A model generated the notes under the pieces. That model did not search any database. It worked only from the letters and a program-made list of their open reading frames with translations, and was not told the origin of the DNA. Shown in pieces: positions 22,054 to 31,434 of a stretch of DNA of 64,000 bases. The position numbers and the translations under genes were made by a program. Each line of letters begins with the position of its first letter. The stretch's first letter is position 1. The stretch is from Fuerstiella sp. (lineage in GTDB: Bacteria; Planctomycetota; Planctomycetia; Planctomycetales; Planctomycetaceae): assembly GCA_022843805.1 (NCBI GenBank), contig JALHMY010000001.1:1-64000 (forward strand), written 5' to 3'.

Positions 22054-22653
22054 TCACCGTGTAGTTTTGTCGCTTTTTTCATTTCCCCAGACTGGTGTTA
22101 TTCCCGCGGACTCAACAATTGAAGTGATTCGGTTTGCGATCTCCAGCGGACTGGAGACGCCGTTGTGAGTGAATGCGATCGATCGCCTATTGGCATCTAC
22201 AGGGTCAAACCACACCTCCAAAGTCCAGAGCATTGGGATGACGCCCGCATCCTGTGTTTCAGTGAGACGCATTCGTACGCCCGTCATGTCCCCGAATGCC
22301 AGTTTTTGAGTCCGAATGGGGCCGCGCATCGAAATGCCACGTTTGTGACAACGGAGCTCACGACTTACATACCACCAAACCGCAAACAGACACAATGAAC
22401 CCATTCCCAGCGGAACAGGCAGGAACCAGGCCGGTATCCCACGCCAGTCAGCGACCTCAATTATACCGATGCAGAAGCCAGCAAAGACAAATGACCAGAC
22501 GACCAGCGCGAGGCCAATCGGTACGAGCACAACAGACAGGGCGATCCGGCGAATCGCGGGCGCACGACACTCGAACAGGACTTCACCGAAGTCAGGATCC
22601 ATACGGGCTCCCTGGACAGTCAGGATTTGCGACAGAACAACCAAGATCACCAT
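22054..22653 (-). CDS. Hypothetical membrane protein
   Basis: hydrophobic segments (IALSVVLVPIGLALVVWSFVFAGFCIGII); plausible ATG 22653, downstream of the EYEYEYE-coding repeat in the longer ORF. Confidence 0.5.
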   Translation of the reverse strand: MVILVVLSQILTVQGARMDPDFGEVLFECRAPAIRRIALSVVLVPIGLALVVWSFVFAGFCIGIIEVADWRGIPAWFLPVPLGMGSLCLFAVWWYVSRELRCHKRGISMRGPIRTQKLAFGDMTGVRMRLTETQDAGVIPMLWTLEVWFDPVDANRRSIAFTHNGVSSPLEIANRITSIVESAGITPVWGNEKSDKTTR

Positions 22654-22731
22654 GGCCGCCGGGTGTGATTCTCCAATAACCTTAACCCGACCGGCGGCTT
22701 CGGTGGATTTCCCTGTTCCGGCCTTTCGTTC

Positions 22732-22749
22732 GTACTCGTACTCGTACTC
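22732..22749. repeat. (GTACTC)x3 hexamer array
   Basis: cgtactcgtactcgtactcg direct reading. Confidence 0.9.
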
Positions 22750-22844
22750 GTGCACGGTGTACGCAACCGGCAACGCGGACCAATATGCCTGTGACACGAC
22801 GTGACATGAACCGTCGAGAGTCACCTGAGTGTCCCATTGAAGAC

Positions 22845-23034
22845 CGATCGTGCGTTGAACACTTCCGCTTTGTGGATTGGGTCCAGAGGCTGGTGATGGC
22901 TATCGGCTCTATGCGGAATCAATCACGAGCACACGGCGGTGGCTGGCAGTCTACCGGCGGCGGCTGGGGTTGTCACCCGGAAACTAAGACCGAAGAGAGA
23001 TTCGGTCGCGACGACGATGGTGGCTGTACAGTCG
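22845..23034 (+). repeat. Dispersed ~190-bp repeat, copy 1
   Basis: strong by-eye match to 55719-55921, including gaatcaatcacga...ggctggggttgtcacccggaaact...gagattcggtcgcgacgacgatg. Confidence 0.85.
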
Positions 23035-23447
23035 CAGCCAGCGTACAACCCCCACGTGCTCGACTCGTGGGCTTGCAGGGCCCTTGCGCCAGGAACGAGC
23101 CTGCGGAGGAACAAGGACCTTCGAACGAACTCCGCCTGGCGCAGGGCGGGCTAGACGCACGAGGCTCGTGGGCGAGTGACGCGACAGTGGTACTATTCGG
23201 CCATCCGACTCCCTGTGAGTCATTTGCAGTCCTCGCTGATTAGTCCCCTCCGTCCCACGTAAGTTCTCCTTCGGTGAGAACACGGTGTAACGTATCCCAT
23301 GCCTTGTCATGCCTAAAGTGCAGGAATACGAAAAAGGCTTCGGGGCCGACGACAAATGTCATCCGCCGCGAAGCCCACAGATTGATGTTGTCACCCCTGA
23401 AACCCTGAACGAATGCTGGTTCGGGCAGGTATCCGACTCAGTGACTC

Positions 23448-24190
23448 TCAAAACTCAGAGACGACTTCGCCTCCGTCTCTCGTTCCAAGCGAGCTGTAAA
23501 CGGTACGATCAATGTTCTCCGACAGGAATCTCACAGAGCCATCAGCAAAGCAAAACTGAGCACCTCCAATATGGCGACTTCCAAAGCTTAGTTCATAGGC
23601 TGCAAATTCCACGGTTGCCACAGCAGGCTTCTTGTAGTTCATCTGCACGCCGGTTGAGCCGAGCATTTCAGACATGTCGCCCTGATTCGTCGTGTCGATG
23701 TCATCTGACCCAACGCACCAGTGGTCTTTTCGCCCCTGATTCGGCTGATTGTCTTCCCGCACCGTCCCCATGGCCGGGATTGCCGACATGTCGGGAGACG
23801 CTTCACCGATCGCGATCGTATTTGATGTTCCGTCGGTAATGTCAGCAAGTCGTTTTCCAATCATGCCATAATGAGCGCCGTTTCGTTTGATTCTCTGGTG
23901 GTTCATTTTCTGGCTGAATACTCCATCAAGGTCACTAATGACTTCAACATTGCCGGTGGTTCCCCATGGTGTTGCGACTCCTGTGCGGTATCGTCGGTCA
24001 TCGACAATTCGTCCAGACACGCAGCCCAGATAGTTGGATGGGGCTCTTCGCTGAACGATCCAGTTGTCACCGGAAATATCGGCCACCTGAGCTGGAAAGG
24101 GATCGGACGGACATCGAAAAGCCGGGAAAATCTGTTCGCAGACAAAAACGTTTCTCCAAACCGGACCAAGGCCTGGAACATTCGTTAGAT
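23448..24190 (-). pseudogene. DUF1559-domain protein remnant lacking the N-terminal pilin-like segment
   Basis: ORF 23448-24086 ([49 protein letters not shown]). Upstream codons stay open and read ...[21 protein letters not shown], but an in-frame stop is met near 24.23 kb before any GFTLIELLVVIAII-type start. Confidence 0.6.
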
Positions 24191-24218
24191 GGCGGTGTTC
24201 AGGCCTGAATGTTCGGGG

Positions 24219-24686
24219 CTACTTCACAGAGTTCACCAAAAACTCCAGTTGGGCTCCGGCGCTTGAAACGCTGACCCGCTCCGGCGAAGTCGACGGCTCT
24301 TCATAGGCAGCTGGAAACAGGTTTTTGACACCGCCTTCCACTTCGCTCGGTTTGGTGTCCATGGGAAGAACCTTGCCCTGTGAATCCACCCACAGCGTGA
24401 ACGTCACCTTATAGTCCCCAGCCCAGATGCCCTTTTTTCCCTGAGGATGCTGAATCTCAAACTGGCCTGTTGCATCGGTGACCCCGAAGCCATAGCCGTG
24501 TCGATCCGGATTGAATTCCTCGACGTCCGGGAAGAATCCGACCTTGCAATGCTCGACAGGCTTCCCATCAAGCTTTACCACTCCAGTCACCTTCCTCATC
24601 GGGGGTTCTCCACACCCTGCGAACAACAGGCTGAGCAATGCGGCTATCCGGACAAGCTCTGAGAATCGACAGCACCAACTAGACAC
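24219..24686 (-). CDS. Small lipoprotein, carboxypeptidase-regulatory-like (DUF1559-associated type)
   Basis: LLSLLFAGCGEPPMRKVTGVVKLDGKPVEHCKVGFFP; lipobox LFAGC. Confidence 0.75.
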   Translation of the reverse strand: MSSWCCRFSELVRIAALLSLLFAGCGEPPMRKVTGVVKLDGKPVEHCKVGFFPDVEEFNPDRHGYGFGVTDATGQFEIQHPQGKKGIWAGDYKVTFTLWVDSQGKVLPMDTKPSEVEGGVKNLFPAAYEEPSTSPERVSVSSAGAQLEFLVNSVK

Positions 24687-24936
24687 GATCTTCGCCTTTC
24701 AATTTTCTGAGTTCTGAGATCAATCGTTCCGGAGCTTTCGGAGCCTCGAGCACACCGAGATCAAACTTATCAATTCGCTCCTGAGTCTTCGATAACGATC
24801 GAACGGCGTTTGACGTGTGAAGAATGCGTCAATCTTCTGTGCACTATGCCACGCGGTCTGGCAATCTTTTTCGATCTGAGGATCATGAGTCGATATGGTT
24901 AATCCCAAACTGATATCAGGGAGAGAATTCGTGGGG

Positions 24937-26799
24937 ATGCGAAGTCGTCTTGTTTCTGTACTTCTGCCGTTGCTGCTGACTGCTGTTGTCTCTGCTCATG
25001 AAGGTCCGGATCCGGTGGGGCGGTGGGAATTCAAGCGGCAGCAGTTTGACGGGTCGAAACTGAAGGCGATTAACGGGCCGGACGGCGAAGTTCGCGGTCC
25101 CATTCGTTTTCAATCAGATCCGCTTGGTGAGTCAATGGTCTTCGGGCCAGGGACGAGTTGCGTTCTGTCTCTGGATAAAAATCACGTCGACAGCATCCTG
25201 CCGAAAGCCAGCTTCACCGTTTCTGCATGGGTTGCTGTTGATCAGCCACAAAAGTGGGGCGGATTCTTCGGCACAATCGAAGACAATGGGGACTCCGAAC
25301 GGGGCTGGCTGCTGGGACACAACGAGACCGTCTTCACGCTCATTCTGTCAACCTCCGGAGCCGATGACGGCAACGGCTGTCAGACGATTCTCTGTGGCAC
25401 AACACCGTTTGAAAAGGGACGGATGTATCATGTGACCGCCGTCTTTGACGGAATGACGACAGAGCTCTACGTCAATGGCCAGCGTGAAGCGTTTACCTCT
25501 GAGCAGTGGGGCACGATCCTGTATCCGGAAGCGTCAGACCTTGTGATCGGTGGCTTCAAAGACCAGAACGAAGATCATCGGCTGTCAGGCCGTATTAAGG
25601 AGATCAAGCTATTTGATCTGGCCGCGAGAGAACCCTGGGTCAGGCAGGAGTTCGAACATCAGGCAACGCTGGCGAGTCTTGAAGCGCGGCTGACTCGGGA
25701 CGAAAAAGGATTTGCGGTCGAGCCTTACCTGCAGTTCGGAACTCAGACCACCATGACCATTATGTGGCGAACGGAGGCAGCCGGTACATCCACCGTTCGC
25801 TTTGGCGAGACAGCAGAATGCGACCGCGAAATGACGGTGGAAGGCAAGTCTGAGATCCACGAAGTCTGTCTGAGCGATCTGACTCCCGAAACACAGTACT
25901 TCTATCTGACGGAATCTGCGCTGGATGATGGGACACTGGTGGAAAGCCCAGTGTATACGTTTTCGACGGCGGTTCTGAAGGAGACTCCGTTTGCGTTCGC
26001 AGTTTTCGGCGATACACAGAAGAATCCAACGGTATCAGCTCGTTTGGCCACAATGGCCTGGGCTCAGCGGCCCAGTTTTCTGGTCCACGTCGGGGACCTT
26101 GTTGACAAGGGAACGGTGGACAGTCACTGGACCGAACATTTCTTCCCTGGCATGAAACCTGTAGCTCAGCGAGTACCCTTCTACCCGGTGCTTGGCAATC
26201 ACGAACAGAATGCGACAAACTACTTTGACTATATGTCTCTGCCCGATAAGGAATACTGCTACCAGTTTACTTATGGAAACACGCAGTTCTTTATGATCGA
26301 TTCGAATCGAAACATCGAGCCCGGTTCAGAGCAATACGAGTGGCTTAGGACGCAGCTTGCAGCTTCTACCGCTACCTGGAAAATCGCGTGTCATCATCAT
26401 CCACCGTATTCCTCCGATGAAGACGATTATGGAGATCTCTGGAAGGTGAACAAGTCCAGCCGCGGCGATCTGCGGGCTCGTGCGCTGAGTGCTCTTTATG
26501 ACGAGTATAAAGTCGACATCGTATGGAGCGGCCATATTCACAGCTATGAACGCACCTGGCCTGTAAGGAGCGGCGCAGCTGTCGAAAGGAACGGCACCAT
26601 CTACATGATCACCGGCGGTGCTGGCGGAGGTCTCGAAACCGCAGGTCCATTCCGACCGTTCTTCCAGAACAACGTCAGGCACGGTCATCATTACTGCATG
26701 GTAATGGTGAATGGAGGAACGATGGAAATTAAGGCCTTCGATCTGGAAGGACGCCTGTTCGACACCGTAACTCTTCAAAAGCCCAAAGCAAGTCCCTGA
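24937..26799 (+). CDS. Secreted LamG-like + purple-acid-phosphatase-type metallophosphoesterase
   Basis: signal peptide MRSRLVSVLLPLLLTAVVSA; FGDTQKN, HVGDLVD, LGNHEQN, HHHPPYSSD, GHIHSYERTWP. Confidence 0.9.
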   Translation: MRSRLVSVLLPLLLTAVVSAHEGPDPVGRWEFKRQQFDGSKLKAINGPDGEVRGPIRFQSDPLGESMVFGPGTSCVLSLDKNHVDSILPKASFTVSAWVAVDQPQKWGGFFGTIEDNGDSERGWLLGHNETVFTLILSTSGADDGNGCQTILCGTTPFEKGRMYHVTAVFDGMTTELYVNGQREAFTSEQWGTILYPEASDLVIGGFKDQNEDHRLSGRIKEIKLFDLAAREPWVRQEFEHQATLASLEARLTRDEKGFAVEPYLQFGTQTTMTIMWRTEAAGTSTVRFGETAECDREMTVEGKSEIHEVCLSDLTPETQYFYLTESALDDGTLVESPVYTFSTAVLKETPFAFAVFGDTQKNPTVSARLATMAWAQRPSFLVHVGDLVDKGTVDSHWTEHFFPGMKPVAQRVPFYPVLGNHEQNATNYFDYMSLPDKEYCYQFTYGNTQFFMIDSNRNIEPGSEQYEWLRTQLAASTATWKIACHHHPPYSSDEDDYGDLWKVNKSSRGDLRARALSALYDEYKVDIVWSGHIHSYERTWPVRSGAAVERNGTIYMITGGAGGGLETAGPFRPFFQNNVRHGHHYCMVMVNGGTMEIKAFDLEGRLFDTVTLQKPKASP

Positions 26800-27297
26800 C
26801 GATTGAAGTCGACGGCAGGTCACTTCTACAGGATCTGACGGAAATGCCTTTCGCCTTAAGGAGCCTGTTCTTCTCCGCAGAGCACGGTGTCTGCGGTCTG
26901 ATTTTGGGGGGCGCAGAGTTTGGCCGGACTGACCGTGTCGGCTATCGGTGCGCGCAATGTATGAAAATCGTACGGAAACCGGCAATATCTCCCGGACCAC
27001 TGCATCGCCAGACATCAGCACTCAGCCAGCATTGCCTCTTCCACACAGACGTTTGCAACGATGTCTGTCAAATTCGCAACTCCCCAAATTGCTGCAATGG
27101 TCCGATGGCCGAGTACGTCTTTGAACTATTCCATCCAGCGGAGAAGTTTTCAGGGAAGGACATCGACGACAATCCTCCTGAGATCCCTGCGATGATCGAC
27201 CTTCGAATCAAGCTTGCCGGAAACCAGTTCATCCCGCACCACTTATTCGAAGTCGAAGGAGAAATCGGCGCCAGCGGGTGACTGGGAATCGCAATGC

Positions 27298-27324
27298 GTC
27301 ACTCGGAGAGTGACGACTACTTTA
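27298..27324. repeat. GTCACTCGGAGAGTGAC hairpin repeat, copy 1
   Basis: gtcactc-gga-gagtgac perfect 7-bp stem; followed by gactacttta. Confidence 0.75.
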
Positions 27325-27455
27325 GGCACTCGGTTGTACCACCGAATCATCACGCCGGAACATACCCGGTTACAGATGTAGAGTACTGTTTGTATGAAGG
27401 CGTGTAACGTGCATCGGGATTTCACAGGGCGGGAAAACCTTTATTACACGGCCAT

Positions 27456-28205
27456 TCATTTACGGTCACGGCGAGTACCATTCGGGGGCAGGATCCAGAT
27501 TTCGCCAAAGTCCAGCGGTTGTTCAGCTCGGTAATCTTCGTGTCGAATCAATTCCAGAATAGCAAGGAAAATCCCGGCGATTCTGGAGGATATCTTCTCG
27601 CCATCAAAGAACGAACTGAACGCAGCCCGGCCTTCGGCAAGCACCTGTGCTCGAATACGCTCCTGAAATACGCCAATTGGCGTTTCGTCCATACGGATAC
27701 TGGATTCACGTTCCACACTGGGAATGCGAACAATTCGTGAAAGTGCGCTGACCAGGTCCCACAGCTCAACCTCCCGAATACGGTCCTCTGAGCGGTCTCG
27801 CTGAACATCCGGGCGGTCGCTGCTGAGACGCGGGTAACGCTCCATCCATTCCGCGGCCCGATCTTCCAGAACCTTTGTCGCCTCCTTGTAACGACGATAC
27901 TCCAGCAGCCTGCCAATCAGGCCGCTGTTCGATTCATCTTCCGGCGTTTCCTCCGTCGATTCGTCGGCAACAGGCAGTACTTCCCGACTTTTGATTTCCA
28001 GCAATGTGCTGGCCACGACAACAAATTCGCCAATAAAGTCGAGGTCCAGAAACTCCAGCACTTCCATATATTGCTGAAATTCGTGCGTAATTCCGGACAG
28101 CGAAATCGTACAAATGTCAACCTCATGCCGCCTGACCAGGTACAGCAGCAAATCCAGTGGACCCGCGTACTCGCTCAGTTGAATACGGTAATCAGTCAGA
28201 ATCAT
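27456..28205 (-). CDS. scpA: Segregation and condensation protein A
   Basis: YRIQLSEYAGPLDLLLYLVRRHEVDICTISLSGITHEF. Confidence 0.92.
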   Translation of the reverse strand: MILTDYRIQLSEYAGPLDLLLYLVRRHEVDICTISLSGITHEFQQYMEVLEFLDLDFIGEFVVVASTLLEIKSREVLPVADESTEETPEDESNSGLIGRLLEYRRYKEATKVLEDRAAEWMERYPRLSSDRPDVQRDRSEDRIREVELWDLVSALSRIVRIPSVERESSIRMDETPIGVFQERIRAQVLAEGRAAFSSFFDGEKISSRIAGIFLAILELIRHEDYRAEQPLDFGEIWILPPNGTRRDRK

Positions 28206-28702
28206 TCAAATGATCTCTCGTGTCATCGCTGGCTGCCAGTCGGACGGACTTCGGCAGAAAATGCCGCTCCGCGAATGATCACATGCGGCGGCAGCCTTCC
28301 CAGTCAGCATCGTCGTCAAATTCGGCACGACTTAAGACATTTGTTGATTGCGGAATTGGTTTTGGCAGGAGTATCTGACTCCCGGAGCCGCACGACCTCC
28401 GGATTAGTGCTTAACCAGCAACCATCATTGACTTTAAACGCCGCGGCAGCCATTCTTTACCAAACAGGAATCGCAAGTACTGTTCAAACGATCAGAATCT
28501 TCGTGTTGCGTGTTCCCTGTCCGGATCACAGCACGTTTACACTTCACCTGGAATCTGGCGCTCAATGAACCGTGGTACAAGACTCAGCGGGCTCGGCTGG
28601 AAACAGTCAGCAACCCCAGGTGATCACTCCGAACTAACGGCCAGCACTCGGATCAGTTCATTCGGAATTGTCAGAAATCCGGGAGCTGCCGACAACGGGT
28701 GG

Positions 28703-29887
28703 ATGGTCTTTCTTCTGCTGTTTGCACTGAGCCTGGGAATCTGTGGCTGTTCCGGAAACGAACCAATTCCAGTGGCTGTGCCGGATGGCGCGAGTGCTGC
28801 AGACAACCAGGGTTCAACGGTGGTGGTGCCGACGAACGGAACTGGTACGCCGGACGCTGATCGAAGTGCCAAAAATGGTGCACGTGGCCGCGACGAAGTC
28901 TATGTGGATGAAAAAGGACAAAAGTGGTTCGGAAAAGTTCCATTTGATGTGTTCTTTGATGATCCCTATGCTGTTGCAACTCTTCAGACGCCGGTCACAG
29001 GTACGGGGGCAACGGCAGCCGTCGATGCGGTGCCAGTGCCGCCGTCAGATAATCAGGCGGCCCCGCAATCGACTTCATCGGGCGCAGTCAGCTCTTCTGC
29101 GGCATCCACTCCCGAAATGCCAGCCGATGTCACTAAGCCTGCTGAGTCTTCAGTTGCCACCCCACCAGTCTCGCCATCAGCCGGAGGTACCGGAAACTGG
29201 GCGGGCCTGATTCCAGTTTCAGTCCTGGAAGAAGAGGTAAAAAATATTCGCAATTTCCTGAATGAGAACCTGCAGTCGGTTGGCAATTACAATTCAGCCA
29301 TGCTGATGATCCCACCCAAAGCCGCCGCGCTGGGGGTACTCGCGGGAGTAGCGATGGAGCATCCGGAGAACGTCAGCTGGAAGTCTGATGCTGTGTATGT
29401 TCGGGATCTGGCCAAACAGATGAATGCGACCCCGCTGCAGCGGGGAGCGAAAGATCAGAAACGGCTGCTGGCATTGTTTGAAGCAATCGCCGACACACTC
29501 AATCGTTCACGCCCGGCCGGACTGGCGGAACCTCCTGCCGACGATTCCTTTGCTGAAGTTTCCGAGATGCGGCTGGTCATGATGCGAATGGAAGAAGCGG
29601 AAAAGCGAATGAAGACGGAGGCAGGAACGGCAGCATCCTTCGCGTCCGGAAAAACAATGGTCCAGCACGAAGCAACGCTGCTGGCCACGATGACTCACAC
29701 GATCATGCTGCCAGGTTATGGCTACAGCGACGACAAGGAGTTCACCGGGTATGGCCAGACTGTGGTCGAAGCGGCTAAAACAATACTTACCGCCAGCGAA
29801 TCGGACGATTTTTCCTCATATGAGCTGGCTTTGTCAAAGATCTCTACCACTTGCCAGAGCTGTCATTCAAAATACAAGAACGACTGA
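28703..29887 (+). CDS. Lipoprotein with C-terminal CXXCH haem motif (cytochrome c'-like)
   Basis: MVFLLLFALSLGICGCSGNE lipobox; C-terminal TTCQSCHSKYKND. Confidence 0.65.
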   Translation: MVFLLLFALSLGICGCSGNEPIPVAVPDGASAADNQGSTVVVPTNGTGTPDADRSAKNGARGRDEVYVDEKGQKWFGKVPFDVFFDDPYAVATLQTPVTGTGATAAVDAVPVPPSDNQAAPQSTSSGAVSSSAASTPEMPADVTKPAESSVATPPVSPSAGGTGNWAGLIPVSVLEEEVKNIRNFLNENLQSVGNYNSAMLMIPPKAAALGVLAGVAMEHPENVSWKSDAVYVRDLAKQMNATPLQRGAKDQKRLLALFEAIADTLNRSRPAGLAEPPADDSFAEVSEMRLVMMRMEEAEKRMKTEAGTAASFASGKTMVQHEATLLATMTHTIMLPGYGYSDDKEFTGYGQTVVEAAKTILTASESDDFSSYELALSKISTTCQSCHSKYKND

Positions 29888-29979
29888 TTGAAGGCATGAC
29901 AAACGCAGTGACATTAATCCACCATTGGCAAGATTAAAAAACAGCCATACAAAATGAAGTCAGAAGGGTGCGGTGAACG

Positions 29980-30987
29980 ATGGCCTGGATCAAGGGGCTT
30001 GCCTCTCTGAACGTGACATTCCTGCTGCTGACTGCCAGCGGCGTCTTCGCGGATACCATCTTCGCGGATACCATCGTACTGAAATCCGGACAACGGATTG
30101 AAGGCGAGGTATTAAAGGTGCAAAAGGACACGCTGTTTGTGGACGTGGGTGTTGACGTCATTCGTGTTCCGGTTGATCAGATTGCTGAACGCACCAGTCA
30201 GGAACCAGTCGCAGAAGATCCGGCAAAAACACAGGCTGGTATCTATCAGACAGCCGATCTTCCGGAAAGAACGGTTAAGGAACTGGTCGCTCGTTTTGGT
30301 GAAGGCGTCGTTCTTATTCAGACTCCCGATGGACTCGGGTCCGGCTTTATTATTAACGAACGTGGCTATTGTGTGACGAACTTTCATGTGGTGGAAGCCC
30401 AGACACGGGTAGCCGTGACCATCTTTCACCGCAATGACCAGGGAGACTTCGAACGTCGAGCAATCAGGGATGTAAAAATCCTGGCCCTGAATCCCTATTT
30501 TGACCTCGCCCTGCTGGAGATTCCCGCACAGGACAAGCTCAAATTTCGACCTGTCTACATCGCCGATGACGACTCTCAGCGAGAAGGCGATAATGTCTTT
30601 GCAATCGGCAGCCCTCTCGGTCTGGAACGCTCGGTCTCTGAGGGAATTATCAGTACCCGAAACCGCAATATGGATGGCATTGTCTATATTCAGACAACCG
30701 CTCAGATCAACCCAGGTAACAGTGGCGGGCCGCTGTTCAATATCAACGGACAGGTGGTGGGTGTCATTAATATGAAGCTGACATTCGGCGAAGGACTGGG
30801 TTTCGCGATTCCGGTCAGCTATCTGAAACATTTTCTGAACAACTGGGACGCATTTGCTTTCGACCGAACAAATCCCAATACCGGTTTTCACTATCTGGAA
30901 CCTCCGCGTCGCACGAATCCTGGAAAGCCCGGAGAATCCGTGGCTCCTTCGAAACCTGAGACGGAAGCAGCAGCAGGCGCGAGGTGA
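29980..30987 (+). CDS. Secreted trypsin-like serine protease (HtrA/DegP-type catalytic domain)
   Basis: [45 protein letters not shown]. Confidence 0.9.
   Translation: MAWIKGLASLNVTFLLLTASGVFADTIFADTIVLKSGQRIEGEVLKVQKDTLFVDVGVDVIRVPVDQIAERTSQEPVAEDPAKTQAGIYQTADLPERTVKELVARFGEGVVLIQTPDGLGSGFIINERGYCVTNFHVVEAQTRVAVTIFHRNDQGDFERRAIRDVKILALNPYFDLALLEIPAQDKLKFRPVYIADDDSQREGDNVFAIGSPLGLERSVSEGIISTRNRNMDGIVYIQTTAQINPGNSGGPLFNINGQVVGVINMKLTFGEGLGFAIPVSYLKHFLNNWDAFAFDRTNPNTGFHYLEPPRRTNPGKPGESVAPSKPETEAAAGAR
30046..30075 (+). repeat. 15-bp exact tandem duplication inside the HtrA-like CDS
   Basis: ttcgcggataccatc x2 = [10 protein letters not shown] at the signal peptide junction. Confidence 0.95.
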
Positions 30988-31054
30988 GCATTGATGATTG
31001 ACGGCTGCTATACCGCATCGGATATGGGTCCGAGGAACGCTCGAATCGCAGTTC

Positions 31055-31081
31055 GTCACTCGGAGAGTGACGGCTACTTTA
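31055..31081. repeat. GTCACTCGGAGAGTGAC hairpin repeat, copy 2
   Basis: gtcactcggagagtgacggctacttta; near-identical to 27298-27324. Confidence 0.75.
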
Positions 31082-31434
31082 AATCGCTACTTTAACTACC
31101 TTAAATCGCTGCTTTAAATCGTTGCCTGAATTCGCCAGATGAAGTCGAGGCCATGTGACGGAGACCGAGTTTTGCTGCCGTGTGACTGGTGAGCATCGGC
31201 AGAATTTGCCGATCGACGCTGCTGTCCTGGACATGGAAAACTGGTGTTCCACTGATTCCCGGATTTTGGCTAAACTCCGGAGCAGACGTTGCGGTGGAGA
31301 TCGATTTGGCCGGGCCAAAGGGCGGATCTCCTGAAAGAGGGGCGGATTTTTCGGCCATTCTTACCGCATCAGGGAGGCAGAAACTTCGCGGGCCTTATAC
31401 GCGTTGTCGTTACTCAGGGAAAGGAGACCCTTTA

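Noticed and set aside
24720-24908. 62-aa minus-strand ORF (CQTAWHSAQKIDAFF...)
   Set aside because: Might be a gene fragment but too short to assign.
26844-27281. 145-aa plus-strand ORF between phosphatase and scpA
   Set aside because: No recognisable domain; the region looks degenerate.
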